In this document: positions 15,356 through 15,876 of the stretch, one piece after another
How the letters are laid out: each line of letters opens with the position of its first letter
Position numbering within the stretch: position 1 is the stretch's first letter
Assembly: GCA_024691045.1 (NCBI GenBank)
Contig: JAILOC010000147.1
Span: forward strand, 1 to 15,876
From: Lachnospiraceae bacterium
GTDB taxonomy: Bacteria > Bacillota_A > Clostridia > Lachnospirales > Lachnospiraceae
Reading direction: 5' to 3'
Length of the DNA stretch: 15,876 nucleotides
Translations under genes and position numbers: made by a program
Notes under the pieces: generated by a model
The model's database searches: none
Told to the model about the DNA's origin: nothing
What the model saw: only the letters and a program-made list of their open reading frames with translations

Positions 15356-15404
15356 AGAACCTCTTTGCGAAGGAGACGCTACTCCGAGCAATAGAGGTTC
15401 TTTT
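15356..15404 (+). terminator. Terminator of tRNA-Pro
   Basis: A long hairpin: AGAACCTCT (15356-15364) pairs with AGAGGTTCT (15393-15401); inside, TTGC pairs with GCAA and GGAG with CTCC around ACGCTA. TTTT (15401-15404) follows. It begins 8 bases after the tRNA. Confidence 0.85.
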
Positions 15405-15405
15405 A

Positions 15406-15568
15406 ATCGGGGTGACCATCACCCCGATCCTCACGATTTGTCGAACCTGGTGACTTAGGGGCTCTTATTGTCGGGGTGACCATCACCCCGATGGCCATCG
15501 TTTGCTCGGGGTGACCATCACCCCGATCCTCACGATTTGTCGAACATGCCGACTTGGGGACTCTTATT
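15406..15568. repeat. Direct-repeat cluster with three perfect hairpins that copy the tRNA-Pro acceptor stem
   Basis: Two 63-base units (15407-15469 and 15506-15568) are identical at 58 positions. A shorter 35-base copy (15471-15505) lies between them and shares the first 22 bases. Each copy opens with a near-perfect palindrome (15406-15428, 15471-15492, 15506-15527): arms TCGGGGTGA and TCACCCCGA around CCA. These arms contain exactly the 7-bp acceptor stem of tRNA-Pro (CGGGGTG/CACCCCG) plus the discriminator A; TCACCCCGAT is identical to tRNA bases 15340-15349. There is no T run, so they are not ordinary terminators. They could be REP-like elements or duplicated attachment sites. Confidence 0.8.
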
Positions 15569-15597
15569 ATTTGGGTAATTGTTATTTGGAGCAAAAC

Positions 15598-15876
15598 ATG
15601 ATTGAAAACATGGTGGAACGTCTTCGTCGAATAAGACAAAATGAAGCTAATTCCCATATTGATGTATATACTCACGAGAAATTGTATGATTCGGATACTT
15701 GGCTAAAGAAACCTATAAAGACACTACAGGACCTAATGTCTTCTTTTTCAGGATACAAAGAATTACGAGTTCTGGACCTTGGAAGCGGAGTGGGAAGAAA
15801 CAGCATTTATATTGCAGAGTCTTTTCAAGGAGAGACATGCAGTATTGATTGTGTCGATATACTGGACGTTGCTATA
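15598..15876 (+). CDS. Class I SAM-dependent methyltransferase, 5' part only (runs off the window)
   Basis: The frame opens at ATG 15598, with GGAG (15588-15591) 6 bases upstream, and stays open for 93 codons to the window end. Residues 58-69 (VLDLGSGVGRNS) are motif I, the SAM-binding loop, and IDCVDI (83-88) is the second strand with its acidic residue. The first 50 residues are a polar helical lead-in without a signal peptide. The substrate cannot be told from this part. Codons such as CTA (three times), ATA, TTA and CGA, and the visibly higher A/T content, differ from the genes to the left. Together with the tRNA and repeats just upstream, this suggests transferred DNA. Confidence 0.75.
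   Translation, partial: MIENMVERLRRIRQNEANSHIDVYTHEKLYDSDTWLKKPIKTLQDLMSSFSGYKELRVLDLGSGVGRNSIYIAESFQGETCSIDCVDILDVAI

Noticed and set aside
15188..15391. Leftward frame whose protein contains GVTGFEPATPWSQTRYS
   Set aside because: It is the antisense of tRNA-Pro; this peptide is a well-known false prediction from tRNA complements.
15406..15568. Repeats as a CRISPR array
   Set aside because: There are only three uneven copies with spacing of 35-64 bases, repeats longer than spacers, and no cas gene in the window.
15403..15675. Leftward 90-codon frame with repeated STNREDRGDGHP
   Set aside because: The peptide repeats come from the DNA repeats, it overlaps the rightward methyltransferase, and it has no ribosome site.

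Overview
The window looks like chromosomal DNA of a fibre-degrading, low-to-mid GC Clostridia bacterium, most likely a rumen or gut member of the Lachnospiraceae. This is an inference from gene content: a membrane-anchored GH10 xylanase, lipoproteins with Gram-positive-type lipoboxes, a degenerate GGDEF/EAL protein with a PAS-like region of a type common in that family, an rdgB/phosphoesterase pair as in Bacillus (ysnA-ysnB), and strong GGAG-type ribosome binding sites.

Layout. Bases 2-574 are the 3' end of a sugar ABC transporter binding protein, closed by a strong terminator. A sigma70-type promoter (689-717) then starts a tightly coupled three-gene operon: two paralogous U32-like TIM-barrel proteins (780-1754; 1759-2694, TTG start) and a 700-residue secreted GH10 xylanase held on the membrane by a C-terminal helix (2691-4793). 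A bidirectional terminator separates it from a leftward pair, an Fe-S-type Rrf2 regulator (5450-5866) and a MntP manganese exporter (4854-5432). The exporter carries one in-frame amber stop where the family has a conserved Trp, so it is called a pseudogene.

From 5914 a rightward housekeeping block follows: folC; a peptidase S51-like/PAS-like/degenerate GGDEF/EAL fusion (7335-9722); an RlmL/YpsC-type rRNA methyltransferase that probably starts at a rare ATT codon (9726); a membrane-anchored, apparently inactivated amidase_3 homologue (10881-11984); rdgB (11972-12562); and a YfcE/YsnB-type phosphoesterase (12559-13056). From the methyltransferase to the phosphoesterase the genes abut or overlap, which implies one transcript ending at the terminator at 13070. 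A lipoprotein with a GH114-like domain (13126-14562) lies directly behind that terminator, and a small leftward lipoprotein (14607-15167) converges on it.

The right end is an accessory-looking junction. It has tRNA-Pro(UGG) with its own promoter and terminator, then about 160 bp of direct repeats whose perfect hairpins copy the tRNA-Pro acceptor stem, then the start of a more AT-rich SAM methyltransferase gene that leaves the window. This resembles the edge of an element inserted at a tRNA gene.

The strongest candidates for undescribed biology are the U32-like pair coupled to a xylanase, the S51-GGDEF-EAL fusion, and the tRNA-acceptor-like repeat cluster.
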